Source: Persicitalea sp038242095
GTDB taxonomy: Bacteria; Bacteroidota; Bacteroidia; Cytophagales; Spirosomataceae
Assembly (NCBI GenBank): GCA_038242095.1
Contig: JBBSSJ010000002.1
Location: 1-46,457 of the forward strand
Direction of reading: 5' to 3'
DNA: 46,457 nt
Notes under the pieces: model-generated
Told to the model about the DNA's origin: nothing
Databases searched by the model: none
What the model saw: the letters and a program-made list of their open reading frames with translations, nothing else
Shown: positions 1 to 8,081 of the stretch, one piece after another
Position numbering within the stretch: position 1 is the stretch's first letter
Layout: each line of letters begins with the position of its first letter
Program-made: the position numbers and the translations under genes

Positions 1-566
1 CAGTATTAGTGACGGGTATGATGGGTCCGGCGGCTTTTGCGGGACGAATGCAGGCTACGATCCACCGCCTGACCAACAATGTGAAGCCCAGCGGCTGGCA
101 GTACCAAATTGGCAATGATGTCGTGCTAAATTACGAGCTCAACCACGAGAAACAACTACTTTTTGCGCCTAATCTCGTGTCGCTCAATACCAACGCCCAG
201 CTTCGATTGGGTACTTTGTCGGACCGGGCGCAAGCGGGTTTGACGCTCACGCTAGGCCGTTTCAACTCACCGCTGACCGGTTCAATAAAGAGAACGCAGC
301 CTGACTTTCAGATTTATTTGTACACCCAGCCCCTTCTGAGCGTTGTGGGTTACGACGCGACGTTACAAGGCGGATTCTTCAATCGAAATGATCCTTATAC
401 CCTCGCCGCCAGCCAGATTAATCGTGGTGTTTTCCAAAACAACTATGGCGTTGTGGTTACTTTTTGGAAAATTTACGCCGAGTACTACCGAACCTACCTA
501 AGCAGGGAATTCAAGACGGGCCGCGAACACGCCTGGGGCGGCCTGAAACTCGGCGTCGCTTTCTGA
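1..566 (+). CDS. LpxR-like lipid A deacylase, C-terminal part (5' end outside window)
   Basis: The frame is open to the left edge of the window, so this is the 3' part of a longer gene; a GTG at position 9 is internal. The stop is TGA at 564-566. The visible 185 residues carry the pattern GPAAFAG..Q..IHR followed by SGWQYQIGND, which fits the LpxR/DUF2219 family of outer-membrane beta-barrels that remove the 3'-acyloxyacyl group of lipid A; the His in the QATIH stretch is a plausible counterpart of the LpxR active-site histidine. The remaining residues alternate in the manner of barrel strands and end in Phe (GVAF), typical of outer-membrane proteins. It converges with the M20 peptidase gene 17 bases downstream. 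Family assignment is by motif only and the N-terminal catalytic residues cannot be seen. Confidence 0.72.
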   Translation, partial: VLVTGMMGPAAFAGRMQATIHRLTNNVKPSGWQYQIGNDVVLNYELNHEKQLLFAPNLVSLNTNAQLRLGTLSDRAQAGLTLTLGRFNSPLTGSIKRTQPDFQIYLYTQPLLSVVGYDATLQGGFFNRNDPYTLAASQINRGVFQNNYGVVVTFWKIYAEYYRTYLSREFKTGREHAWGGLKLGVAF

Positions 567-583
567 ACATAACTACTTGCTGC

Positions 584-1903
584 CTATCGCAGGCCTGCTT
601 CGGCCAACAATACCAGCAAAGTCCGTTGGGGGGCGAGGTACGAATTGTCATCGAGCCACCATTCACTCAGCGCATGCGCGCCGCCGCTTTTGCCTCCGCC
701 GCCCATCGTAATTGCCGGCACGCCCTTGGAGAAGGGAATGTTGGAATTGGTCGAGCCGACGCGTAACGCGGGCTCGGACTTCACGTAAGTCGTGGCCGCG
801 ATGGCCCGCTGCACCAGCGGGTTGCTGGCTTCGATGCTACCCGATGGCCGGTCGCCGACCATCTCGATGTCGACCGTCAGGTCAGGTCCCGTTCGTTTCA
901 TGGCGTTCTCCTCCCGCAGGGCGCGTTGCACGGCGGCGTGGAAAAGCTTGTCGATTCCGTTGAGTTGGTCAGGGCTTTCGGAGCGCATGTCCACCTGCAT
1001 GTACGACTCGAACGGAATGGCGTTGACGGAAGTGCCGCCGCCCACGATGCCCAAGTTGTAAGTCGTGCGGACGCCCTTACGGGTGAATTTATCGGCTTCC
1101 TGCGTAAAATAGTAAATTGCTCGGCCCAGCGCCCCGTGTGGGTTGACCAGCCCGAACGATCCCGACGAATGTCCGCCCGGCCCTTTGAACGTAACCAGAT
1201 AGCGGTGCGATCCCAGCGCCCGGTGGGTGATGCTCGTAGATCCCGAGCCGTCAATGGCAATGTAGGAATCAATTTTCAGACCGGGCGTATCAAATAACTT
1301 CTTGACGCCGCGCAAATCGCCCAGCCCCTCCTCGCCCACCGTACCCACGAAAAGCACATCAGCGTCCGTGTCGAGTCCGGTTTTTTCCATGACATCCAGC
1401 ACATTGAGCACCATCGCCAGACCTCGGGTATTGTCGCCGATGCCGGGGGCGTAGAGCGTATCGCCGTGCATTTTCACTTTCACATCGGTATCGGCGGGAA
1501 ACACCGTGTCGAGGTGGGCTTCCAGTACCACAGTTTTCTTCCCGGTTTTGCCCCGGCGACGCGCCAGCACATTGCCCACTTCGTCGATCCAGACCGAATC
1601 TGCCCCCGCCGTGCGGAGCATGTCGGCGTAGGCGCGGCCCCGGACTTCCTCCATAAAGGGCGGCGCGGGAATCTCGGTAAGTTTGATCAGGTTTTCGCGG
1701 GCCCAGGCCTCGCGTTCGGGAAACATAGCCAGCGCTTTTTTTACGTTTGCTTTTTGGGCCAAAGCCGCTATTTCATCGGTGTATTGTTTTCCGGCTACGG
1801 GTGTCTTCTCCGGACCCGTCTCTTTTTCTTCTTCCTGCGCGAAGGACAGGGTGGTTGTTAGTAATAAAGCAAATAGTATTCCAGAGCGGAAAATTGAGCG
1901 CAT
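584..1903 (-). CDS. secreted M20/M25/M40-family metallopeptidase
   Basis: A 439-residue protein. The start is the ATG at 1903, because it opens a clear signal peptide (MRSIFRS, hydrophobic core, then FAQ); an in-frame ATG 30 bases upstream would put a polar extension in front of it. The M20 zinc-site motifs are present in order: H130 and D132 in AHLDTVFP, bridging D157 in GIGDN, and the E191-E192 pair in GTVGEEGLGD. GPGGHSSGSFG near residue 255 is the usual start of the dimerisation domain, and a C-terminal GGGGKSGGAHALSEW supplies the last metal histidine. It resembles tripeptidase T-like or carboxypeptidase-like exopeptidases exported to the periplasm; substrate unknown. Its 3' end converges with the LpxR-like gene. 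Confidence 0.85.
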   Translation of the reverse strand: MRSIFRSGILFALLLTTTLSFAQEEEKETGPEKTPVAGKQYTDEIAALAQKANVKKALAMFPEREAWARENLIKLTEIPAPPFMEEVRGRAYADMLRTAGADSVWIDEVGNVLARRRGKTGKKTVVLEAHLDTVFPADTDVKVKMHGDTLYAPGIGDNTRGLAMVLNVLDVMEKTGLDTDADVLFVGTVGEEGLGDLRGVKKLFDTPGLKIDSYIAIDGSGSTSITHRALGSHRYLVTFKGPGGHSSGSFGLVNPHGALGRAIYYFTQEADKFTRKGVRTTYNLGIVGGGTSVNAIPFESYMQVDMRSESPDQLNGIDKLFHAAVQRALREENAMKRTGPDLTVDIEMVGDRPSGSIEASNPLVQRAIAATTYVKSEPALRVGSTNSNIPFSKGVPAITMGGGGKSGGAHALSEWWLDDNSYLAPQRTLLVLLAEAGLR

Positions 1904-1960
1904 GACGAAGTTTTTTTTAAAACAGTTTGACAAATATAAGGATTCTGTTTTGACAACACC

Positions 1961-2416
1961 TTACGCCAGTCCCTCCGCAATTGCCTTCATCTGGACCAAA
2001 ATCGGTTGCCAGCCTTCGCCCTTATTGCTAACGTCCTGATAGCGTTTTTCGCCATCGGCGGCGCCCTCGAAGCCATCCTGCCTGACCGTTAATTTCGTTC
2101 CATCGGCTGCTTCCTCCAAAGTGTAGGTAACATTAAGGTAGTTTTCCGGAATGTCAGGATAGGCGGCAAAAGGATCGAAAACGTTATACTTGAGCAACGT
2201 ATTCTTTTCTATTTCAAGGATTACCCCTTTAACGGGCACCATCTCATGCCCCTCATGCACCATGCGCCACAGTAGCGGACTCCCCACTTGCCAGTAGGAG
2301 TCGGCGGAGCAGCCAAACATGTACTGCTTCGTGTGCTCTTGATTTACTAGTACGTCCCAAACCTGCTCGCCAGACGCAGCAATGTAAATACTATTTTCAA
2401 CCATTAGTTTTTTCAT
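1961..2416 (-). CDS. SRPBCC (AHSA1-like) domain protein
   Basis: A 151-residue soluble protein with the START/Bet v1-type layout of AHSA1-like proteins: an N-terminal strand and helix (IYIAASGEQVWDVL), central strands with GSPLLWR, YNVF and VTYTLEE, and the long C-terminal helix (GWQPILVQMKAIAEGL). The family binds small hydrophobic ligands or acts as a stress accessory; no specific function can be named. It lies 44 bases downstream of the GyrI-like gene on the same strand, and 57 bases upstream of the peptidase gene, so the three may be co-transcribed. Pairing of AHSA1 and GyrI-like proteins is common in Bacteroidota. Confidence 0.82.
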   Translation of the reverse strand: MKKLMVENSIYIAASGEQVWDVLVNQEHTKQYMFGCSADSYWQVGSPLLWRMVHEGHEMVPVKGVILEIEKNTLLKYNVFDPFAAYPDIPENYLNVTYTLEEAADGTKLTVRQDGFEGAADGEKRYQDVSNKGEGWQPILVQMKAIAEGLA

Positions 2417-2460
2417 GATTTTAAGAAATTGGCGGGTTAGGTATTCTTTATTTTACAGGT

Positions 2461-3057
2461 TCACGCAAGATGGTTCTCAGTTTTTCGGGGATCAGAAAGG
2501 TATATTTCGTGGTGATGGCCGTTTTTTGCGAAGGCATTCGCTTCTATTACAATGTTCATTTTTTCCAAACTTACTGGCTCAATGCTGAAAGGCCCTAAAT
2601 GCATTATTTGTACGCACTGTCCTTCCGACATTTCGTAAAATTCAACCTTCTGAGCCAAAATCAGCTTTTTCCTGGCGATTACCGTTTCGATGGCCTTGTG
2701 AACATCTGACGCGCCAACGTAATCGGGCAAACGAATCAATAAACGGTATTCCCATTCAGACCGGGGCACCTTCTGGCTGGATTCCGTCATGGTGAGTCCC
2801 GTGTACTGCTGCTCGTCGAACCACCACTGCCCCTCCAGCTTGGCCACTACAAAGTCTTGCTCTTGCTTTTTGAACGCAAATTTGATCGCGTAAGCAGTTG
2901 TGTACAGCGCCTCAACGTTTTCCCCAAATTCGGCACCGGAAGGGTCGCCTTTACCCCTAATTGATAAGAATTGCGCCGGTTCAATCACTACGATCTCGGG
3001 TACTTCCTTAGCGCGATAATAGCTTTTGTATTTTTTGGTCAAATCGAGCTTTTGCAT
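2461..3057 (-). CDS. GyrI-like small-molecule-binding protein with altered C-terminus
   Basis: 198 residues from the ATG at 3057, chosen because MQKLDLTKKYK is the expected start of this GyrI-like family (COG4832-type) and the 27 codons before it are unlike it. Recognisable elements are VVIEPAQFLSIRGKGDPSG, QWWFDEQQY, and the second-half HLGPFSIEPVSLEKM. These proteins are cytoplasmic and have the GyrI/BmrR ligand-binding fold; the ligand is unknown. Oddity: the frame ends SDPRKTENHLA, whereas another frame of the same DNA reads PEKLRTILREPVK and stops at 2448-2450. That is the usual end of the family, so bases seem to have been lost between the SDP codons and this tail. The protein is probably still functional, having lost only a tail. 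Confidence 0.8.
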   Translation of the reverse strand: MQKLDLTKKYKSYYRAKEVPEIVVIEPAQFLSIRGKGDPSGAEFGENVEALYTTAYAIKFAFKKQEQDFVVAKLEGQWWFDEQQYTGLTMTESSQKVPRSEWEYRLLIRLPDYVGASDVHKAIETVIARKKLILAQKVEFYEMSEGQCVQIMHLGPFSIEPVSLEKMNIVIEANAFAKNGHHHEIYLSDPRKTENHLA

Positions 3058-3203
3058 CTTTCTATTTTTTGGTGAATGTTTGACGCACGAAGAAAGGACG
3101 AAGTTGTGACAGCCTTGTGTCAGTTGTGTTATGCACAAATTACTTGGGAGGCAGGAGACTAAAATTTTAAATGAGTTCTTTTCACGTTACCCTAAGGTAT
3201 TAC

Positions 3204-3284
3204 GCCCTTTCAGGGCTACCTAGTTCGATATTTTCGTCAGCGTAGGGCGAAGCCCTACGCTATCATATCATGCCCCTTCGGGGC
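3204..3284. repeat. cluster of three REP-like hairpins
   Basis: Three short perfect hairpins, each with a 3-base loop, stand within 81 bases: 3204-3216 (5-bp stem, loop TTC), 3240-3260 (9-bp stem GCGTAGGGC, loop GAA) and 3272-3284 (5-bp stem GCCCC, loop TTC). They share a GCCC..GGGC core and alternate orientation. This is the look of REP/BIME-like intergenic elements dispersed in many Cytophagales genomes and moved by REP-associated tyrosine transposases; no such transposase is in the window. The cluster abuts the truncated SusD-like gene, so it may mark the deletion junction. A transcript stem role cannot be excluded. Confidence 0.6.
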
Positions 3285-3311
3285 TCTCCCACCATATGAG
3301 GCCTCGAAAGG

Positions 3312-3340
3312 ATGCGATATAGCAGTGGCGGGCATCGCAT
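3312..3340. repeat. 7-bp inverted repeat at the SusD fragment junction
   Basis: ATGCGAT at 3312-3318 is repeated inverted as ATCGCAT at 3334-3340 with a 15-base loop. It sits at the start of the truncated SusD-like reading frame and directly after the REP-like hairpins, so I read it as part of the same inserted element rather than as an operator. Confidence 0.35.
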
Positions 3341-3341
3341 G

Positions 3342-3941
3342 CGGCAGGACCCCCGCGTGGCGGTGTATTTCCGCCCTACGGCTACCGACCCGAAAATTTA
3401 TAAAGGCTTATTAAATGGCCCGGATGCTTCCAAGCTGTCAATTTCGGTGGCTAACTACTCCTTGTCAGGGGCTATTTTTCGCGAGAATTCCGACAAGCTG
3501 AATGCCAATTATATGACCGCCTACGAAACAAGCTTTTGGCTGGCCGAAGCTGCCGAAAGAGGTTTGATCCATGCCTCCGCCAAGGATTGGTACGAGAAAG
3601 GCGTCACCCAGGCTTTTGCCTACTGGCTCACGCCGCTTCCCGCCGATTACCTGACGCGTCCGGAGGTGGCTTATAAAGCCAGCGGCCAGAACCCCACCGA
3701 ACAAATTATCACCCAAAAATGGATTGCCAGTATCGACAACGGCTATGAAGGTTGGATCGAATGGCGGCGCACGGGATTCCCCAAGCTGAAAACTATTTCG
3801 GCCAGTTTGAACAACAACCTGATTCCCGTCCGGCTTCCTTACCCCGGCAGCGAAGCCGCGCTGAACGCCGCTGCCTTCCAGGCCGCCGCTGCCAAGACCA
3901 ATGGCAATAGTGTCAACGTCCCTACTTGGTGGGCGAAGTAG
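3342..3941 (+). pseudogene. SusD/RagB-like outer membrane lipoprotein, C-terminal fragment
   Basis: About 200 residues similar to the C-terminal part of SusD-like lipoproteins of the SusD-2 type, which are normally near 480-550 residues. Recognisable pieces are DPRVAVYF, GLLNGPDAS, YMTAYETSFWLAEAAERG followed by AKDWYEKGV, and QNPTEQIITQKWIA. No signal peptide, lipobox or N-terminal TPR part remains, and no SusC gene precedes it. The open frame begins at 3312, but the first ten or so codons derive from the REP-like element, so family similarity starts near MRQDPR. I read this as a remnant of a SusC/SusD locus whose 5' part was deleted. The stop is 3 bases before the symporter start, so the old operon order is preserved. 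Confidence 0.75.
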
Positions 3942-3944
3942 CTT

Positions 3945-5348
3945 ATGACCACCACCACCCTCCAATGGCTTCTCGTAATCGCATCGAGTGTGGCGCTATA
4001 TTGTGTGTCCCCGCTCGCGCGCACCGCTGCCGAATTTTTCCGGGGCAGTCGGCGCGAGCGCACGCCTAACCCGGTTTTCTTAACGAGCAGCCTGGTGATT
4101 TCCTGGTTGTTTGCCAAGTCGATTACCAATGCCGCTAATCTGGGGCAGGAATTCGGACTGGTGGGCGGGGTAGCCTACGCGGGATATTACCTGTCGTTTG
4201 TCGTGGCGGGCCTAATCATCGTGCAGCTTCGTGTTAAAGGCGGCTTTCGCAGCATTCACCATTTTCTGGAAAGCAAGTTTGGCCGAAGCGCGGTGCTGGT
4301 GTTCACATTTTTGATAATCATCCGGCTGTACAATGAGATTTGGTCCAATACCATCGTCATCGGCAGCTACTTCGGAGCCACCGGAACTATGCCCTACTAC
4401 GTTGCCATCGTTGTTTTTACGCTGCTCACCTTAGCTTACACGCTAAAAGGCGGCATGAGCAGTTCCATCATAACCGATGTGATTCAGATGGCTTTGTTCG
4501 TGGTCCTTTTGGTCGTGATCCTGGGCTTTATTTTTCCGACCCAGACCGGTGGCCTGAAACCTTTCGTGACGAGCGGCACCTGGGACTTGGCCCACGGATT
4601 GGATCTCTTGCTGGTGGCGGTCATCCAGTGTTTCAGTTATCCCTTCCACGACCCCGTATTGACCGACCGGGGGTTTATTTCCGACCCTAAAACCACGCTC
4701 AAATCGTACCTGTGGGCGGGATTGATCGGGGCGCTCTGTATCGTATTTTTTAGTTTCGTCGGCATTTTCGCGCGCTTGCAGGGCCTGGAAGGCGAGGCGC
4801 CCGTGGCGGCAGCCAGGTACTTTGGCACGCCGATGTTATTGCTGATGAACCTCATTATGGTTACCTCCGCTTCTTCTACGCTGGATTCGGCGATGGCGTC
4901 TTTTTCTAAAATGGTCAGCATTGACCTTAGCCGCTCACCATTACCCAAAGTATCCACCGGCAGGCTGGCAATGATCGGGCTGACGGTACTGGGAACCATC
5001 CCCGTTTTCTTCGATTCTACTATACTTTCCGCCACCACCATCAGCGGCACGGTGGTACTGGGATTGGCCCCTATTTTTCTATTTTGGAACGCCAAGGTTC
5101 CGCGCATTGCCTTTCACTTGTCAGTCGTGGGTGGATTGTTTTTGGGCGGCTTCCTAACCTTTTCCGCCCTCCCCGAATTTCTGCTGTTCACCGAAGGTAA
5201 ATACGCCGCGCTGCTCAGCACCAATCTGATCACGACAGCCTATTGTTTTACGGTGTTCGGGATAAGCGCTATTTTTGGTACTTCTAGAGCCAGACCGAAT
5301 GCTGGTCTCAACCGCCCAAACGGTCTCCTACCCTTAGATTTGCCATGA
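3945..5348 (+). CDS. sodium:solute symporter (SSS)-like transporter
   Basis: 467 residues, almost entirely hydrophobic, with about 12-13 membrane segments. The pattern KSITNAANLGQEFG in the first helices, the long loop-helix VKGGFRSIHHFLESKFG, TLKGGMSSSIITDVIQM and the later TSASSTLDSAMASFSKM match the SSS family fold (APC/LeuT superfamily), which couples uptake of sugars, amino acids or similar solutes to sodium. The gene starts 3 bases after the SusD fragment and its TGA overlaps the next ATG (ATGA, 5345-5348), so translation is probably coupled. Substrate unknown; position behind a SusD remnant suggests an organic nutrient delivered through a lost TonB receptor. Confidence 0.8.
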   Translation: MTTTTLQWLLVIASSVALYCVSPLARTAAEFFRGSRRERTPNPVFLTSSLVISWLFAKSITNAANLGQEFGLVGGVAYAGYYLSFVVAGLIIVQLRVKGGFRSIHHFLESKFGRSAVLVFTFLIIIRLYNEIWSNTIVIGSYFGATGTMPYYVAIVVFTLLTLAYTLKGGMSSSIITDVIQMALFVVLLVVILGFIFPTQTGGLKPFVTSGTWDLAHGLDLLLVAVIQCFSYPFHDPVLTDRGFISDPKTTLKSYLWAGLIGALCIVFFSFVGIFARLQGLEGEAPVAAARYFGTPMLLLMNLIMVTSASSTLDSAMASFSKMVSIDLSRSPLPKVSTGRLAMIGLTVLGTIPVFFDSTILSATTISGTVVLGLAPIFLFWNAKVPRIAFHLSVVGGLFLGGFLTFSALPEFLLFTEGKYAALLSTNLITTAYCFTVFGISAIFGTSRARPNAGLNRPNGLLPLDLP

Positions 5349-6184
5349 TACCCAATCCTACCAAGACCCAAGACCTCGGCGCGCTTAACGGCAAACTCCT
5401 AGTATTTGGCGGTCCCTATTCCAATCTGCAAGCATTAACGGAATTGCAAAGCATCGCGGGCCGGCTTGGCATTCCTTCCCGTAACATCATCTGCACGGGT
5501 AACGTCGTAGCCTATTGCGCGCAACCCGATGCATCGGTGCAACTGATAAAGGATTGGGGTATTCATTGTATTTCGGGTAACGTGGAGCAAAACATCGTGA
5601 GCGGTGAGGACGACTGCGGGTGCAATTATACCGAGGGCGGACGTTGCGATTTGTTTTCGCGTACCTGGTTTCCGTACGCGGTGCGGTTGCTTTCTACCGA
5701 GTCTGTGGCATGGATGGCAGCTTTGCAGGAGTTTCTGAATTTTCGTTACGCTGGAAAAACCATATCGGTGGTGCACGGCTCGCCCACCCACGTGTCAGAA
5801 TTTATTTTTAAATCTACCTCTTGGGAGACAAAAAGAGACCATTTTCGGTCGACTGGTTCAGAAGTGATACTGGCGGGGCACGCGGGTCTGCCCTTTGCCG
5901 ATATAAAAGCTGATCTTGTTTGGCTCAATGCCGGGGTGATCGGGATGCCCGCCAACGATGGCACGCCCCGCGTGTGGTACCTGCTCTTAGATGATGCAGA
6001 TGGGAAATTCACCTATTCCTTTGAGTCTTTTACTTACGATAACGCCTTGGCGCATCAATTGATGCAGGAGAACGATCTACCCGCGGCCTACGCAAAAACT
6101 TTGCTGACCGGACTTTGGGACAATTGCGAGATTCTGCCGGAAGCGGAAAAGAAATCGCAGGGCGTGGCGCTGGAATGGGACTGA
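5345..6184 (+). CDS. GGPYSN-type metallophosphoesterase-family protein
   Basis: 279 residues of calcineurin-like phosphoesterase type. The first motif reads FGGPYSNLQAL where classical members have GDxHGN. From memory this GGPYSN form, with a Cys-rich loop (here DDCGCNYTEGGRCD), is characteristic of its own subfamily. Further motifs are GNVEQN, VVHGSPTH, ILAGHAGLPF and the tail GTPRVWYLLLDD. Where the subfamily usually has CTGDVVAYC this protein has CTGNVVAYC (residues about 50-58), replacing a presumed metal-ligand Asp by Asn. It is cytoplasmic, translationally coupled to the symporter, and probably acts on the imported solute after phosphorylation, or may be a sensor if the Asn abolishes catalysis. 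The substrate is not known. Confidence 0.78.
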   Translation: MIPNPTKTQDLGALNGKLLVFGGPYSNLQALTELQSIAGRLGIPSRNIICTGNVVAYCAQPDASVQLIKDWGIHCISGNVEQNIVSGEDDCGCNYTEGGRCDLFSRTWFPYAVRLLSTESVAWMAALQEFLNFRYAGKTISVVHGSPTHVSEFIFKSTSWETKRDHFRSTGSEVILAGHAGLPFADIKADLVWLNAGVIGMPANDGTPRVWYLLLDDADGKFTYSFESFTYDNALAHQLMQENDLPAAYAKTLLTGLWDNCEILPEAEKKSQGVALEWD

Positions 6185-6240
6185 GCACTTTCCTTGGCCG
6201 GATTTATTAAACTCTTTCTCACAGCCCATTTGAAAAATTA

Positions 6241-8055
6241 TCAATTCTCAAACACACCTTCTAAACAATCAAAGACCTTTTTTAGGTTTGAAATAGATCC
6301 TTTTTCGAGAGTGATTTTCTTTTCCTCAATTAATAAACTTTGCATAGAAGTATTAAACTCAGACTTTTTGTATTCCGTCGAATCTGTAAACACGTACTGA
6401 TTTATTTTAAATTTATCTTTTTCTGAAAATAGATCCTCCATACTTTTTCCTTCAAAACTTTTATCTATATCCGATAAAGTAATAATACTTTTTTCAATTA
6501 GTGCTCCAAATTCTTTGATGTAAGATTTCTTTGCAGCCTCTCCGGCCCTATCTCCATCTAACAAAACAATAAAAGGTCGATTCCAAGCTAGATACAACGC
6601 TATTATCTCGAAACAGTGATCAGCTCCGGTTCCAGGATAAAAATGTAGAGATTCATTACCATTTTTATTTAAAATACATTTCTCAAAATACTTTAAAGTA
6701 TAAAAGTCATTTTTTCCCTCGGTAAGAATTATATTAGGAACATTCTCTAATAGTCCAGGCTGGTACTTTAAGCAATCAAGAATAGGCTGAAAATAATCCT
6801 TTTGCTTAGGATTTTGCGCTATAAACTGTCTGTAAGGTATTGCCTCAATATCTGTATCACCTGTATTAAAGCTAAATTTATTATCATCATAGTCAATTGC
6901 TTTATTTTTAACTATATATGCACCATTGAGCCAATCTGGATTAATCAAGTAATGGCTATGGGTGGTATATATTAGTGATGCTCTGGTTACAATCCTACTG
7001 AAAGTACTAAGTAGTTTTTTCTGCGCGGTAGAATGTAAATTAGATGCTGGTTCATCTAATAGAAATAGAATATCCCCCTTCAAAGTGTCGACCCTGTACT
7101 TTCTAAATTCAGTAAATAGTAAAAAAGAAAAAAACCATTTAAATCCTAAACTCCTTTCATGAATGTAAAAGCTGTTTGATCCTTCCTTTAAAGTAAATTC
7201 TAAAAAATAACGATTTGAAGTTTTGAGACCATCCAAATCCTCTTCATACCACTTTATTCCAATCTCTTTTCTTTCACTAGATGATATTGTTTCTGACCAA
7301 GCATTGGTTACAATTTCGGATACCGTAGAACTCATTTTTAATAACAGCGACTCCAAGGATGATTTACTGGATGGGGTATCCGCCACTAGTTTGTCTAGAA
7401 TATTTTTCTGAATTGTAAGGTCACCCTGTATAGAGTTTAATATATCTTGTATAATTAATTTATATTGTCTACCTTCTTCGGTTTTATCTGCAATTTCATC
7501 TAAATATATTTTTTCTGGAAAGTCAAATAAAAAATTGGGATAATAAATAATATCAGGTAAGATATTATTTTTGATGAATTTTATTATTTCCCCCCATTCT
7601 GGATTATTTTCATCTAAGCTATGTACTTTATGTATTCCTTTCTTTTTTACTACTTGCAAATCTATATCCCAGACATATTTATTTTCTATATGTTCTGATT
7701 CTTGGTATTTATAGATGGTTGAAATAGAAAATTGCTTGAGGGGATTTATATGCTTTAAGTTTTGATTCTCATTAACAAATTTCAATATCTGATCATTATC
7801 TTTCTCTTCAACATTGTATTTTATTTCAATTTCTATATTTTTTGAGAAACTAAATTTCTGTGATTTTGGTATTAATTTATGGTATTCCTCCTTAGGTTTA
7901 CTATAAAAAAGACTTATAGCTTCTAGAATAGAAGTTTTCCCTGATTCATTTAAACCAATTAATGTAAAGACATGCGGATTAGGATTTCTACTTAGATCAA
8001 GAACTAAATCGTTTATCCCCTTAAAATTTTTTATTAAAATAGATGATATTTTCAT
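6241..8055 (-). CDS. OLD-type AAA ATPase with C-terminal TOPRIM nuclease domain
   Basis: 604 residues. The N-terminal ABC/SMC-type ATPase has Walker A GLNESGKT (34-41), an ABC-signature-like region around ERSLGFKWFF (300-309), Walker B DILFLLDEPASNLH (328-341) and an H-loop THS near 365-367. The C-terminal half carries TOPRIM elements ILTEGKNDFYTLKYF (443-457) and VLLDGDRAGEA (497-507), with E446, D450, D500 and D502 as candidate metal ligands. This architecture is shared by OLD nucleases and anti-phage ATPases such as GajA-type proteins. It is the last of three minus-strand genes, 26 bases after the second. Base composition is strikingly AT-rich (sampled 60-base lines hold 11-16 G/C) against about half G+C around it, a sign of horizontal transfer. 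A defence role is inferred, not shown. Confidence 0.85.
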   Translation of the reverse strand: MKISSILIKNFKGINDLVLDLSRNPNPHVFTLIGLNESGKTSILEAISLFYSKPKEEYHKLIPKSQKFSFSKNIEIEIKYNVEEKDNDQILKFVNENQNLKHINPLKQFSISTIYKYQESEHIENKYVWDIDLQVVKKKGIHKVHSLDENNPEWGEIIKFIKNNILPDIIYYPNFLFDFPEKIYLDEIADKTEEGRQYKLIIQDILNSIQGDLTIQKNILDKLVADTPSSKSSLESLLLKMSSTVSEIVTNAWSETISSSERKEIGIKWYEEDLDGLKTSNRYFLEFTLKEGSNSFYIHERSLGFKWFFSFLLFTEFRKYRVDTLKGDILFLLDEPASNLHSTAQKKLLSTFSRIVTRASLIYTTHSHYLINPDWLNGAYIVKNKAIDYDDNKFSFNTGDTDIEAIPYRQFIAQNPKQKDYFQPILDCLKYQPGLLENVPNIILTEGKNDFYTLKYFEKCILNKNGNESLHFYPGTGADHCFEIIALYLAWNRPFIVLLDGDRAGEAAKKSYIKEFGALIEKSIITLSDIDKSFEGKSMEDLFSEKDKFKINQYVFTDSTEYKKSEFNTSMQSLLIEEKKITLEKGSISNLKKVFDCLEGVFEN

Positions 8056-8081
8056 AGGTTATACTTAGCTATTTAAATAAT

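Noticed and set aside
3312..3941. Independent short gene starting at 3312
   Set aside because: The first codons derive from an inverted repeat, there is no signal peptide, and the rest is the C-terminal part of a longer family.
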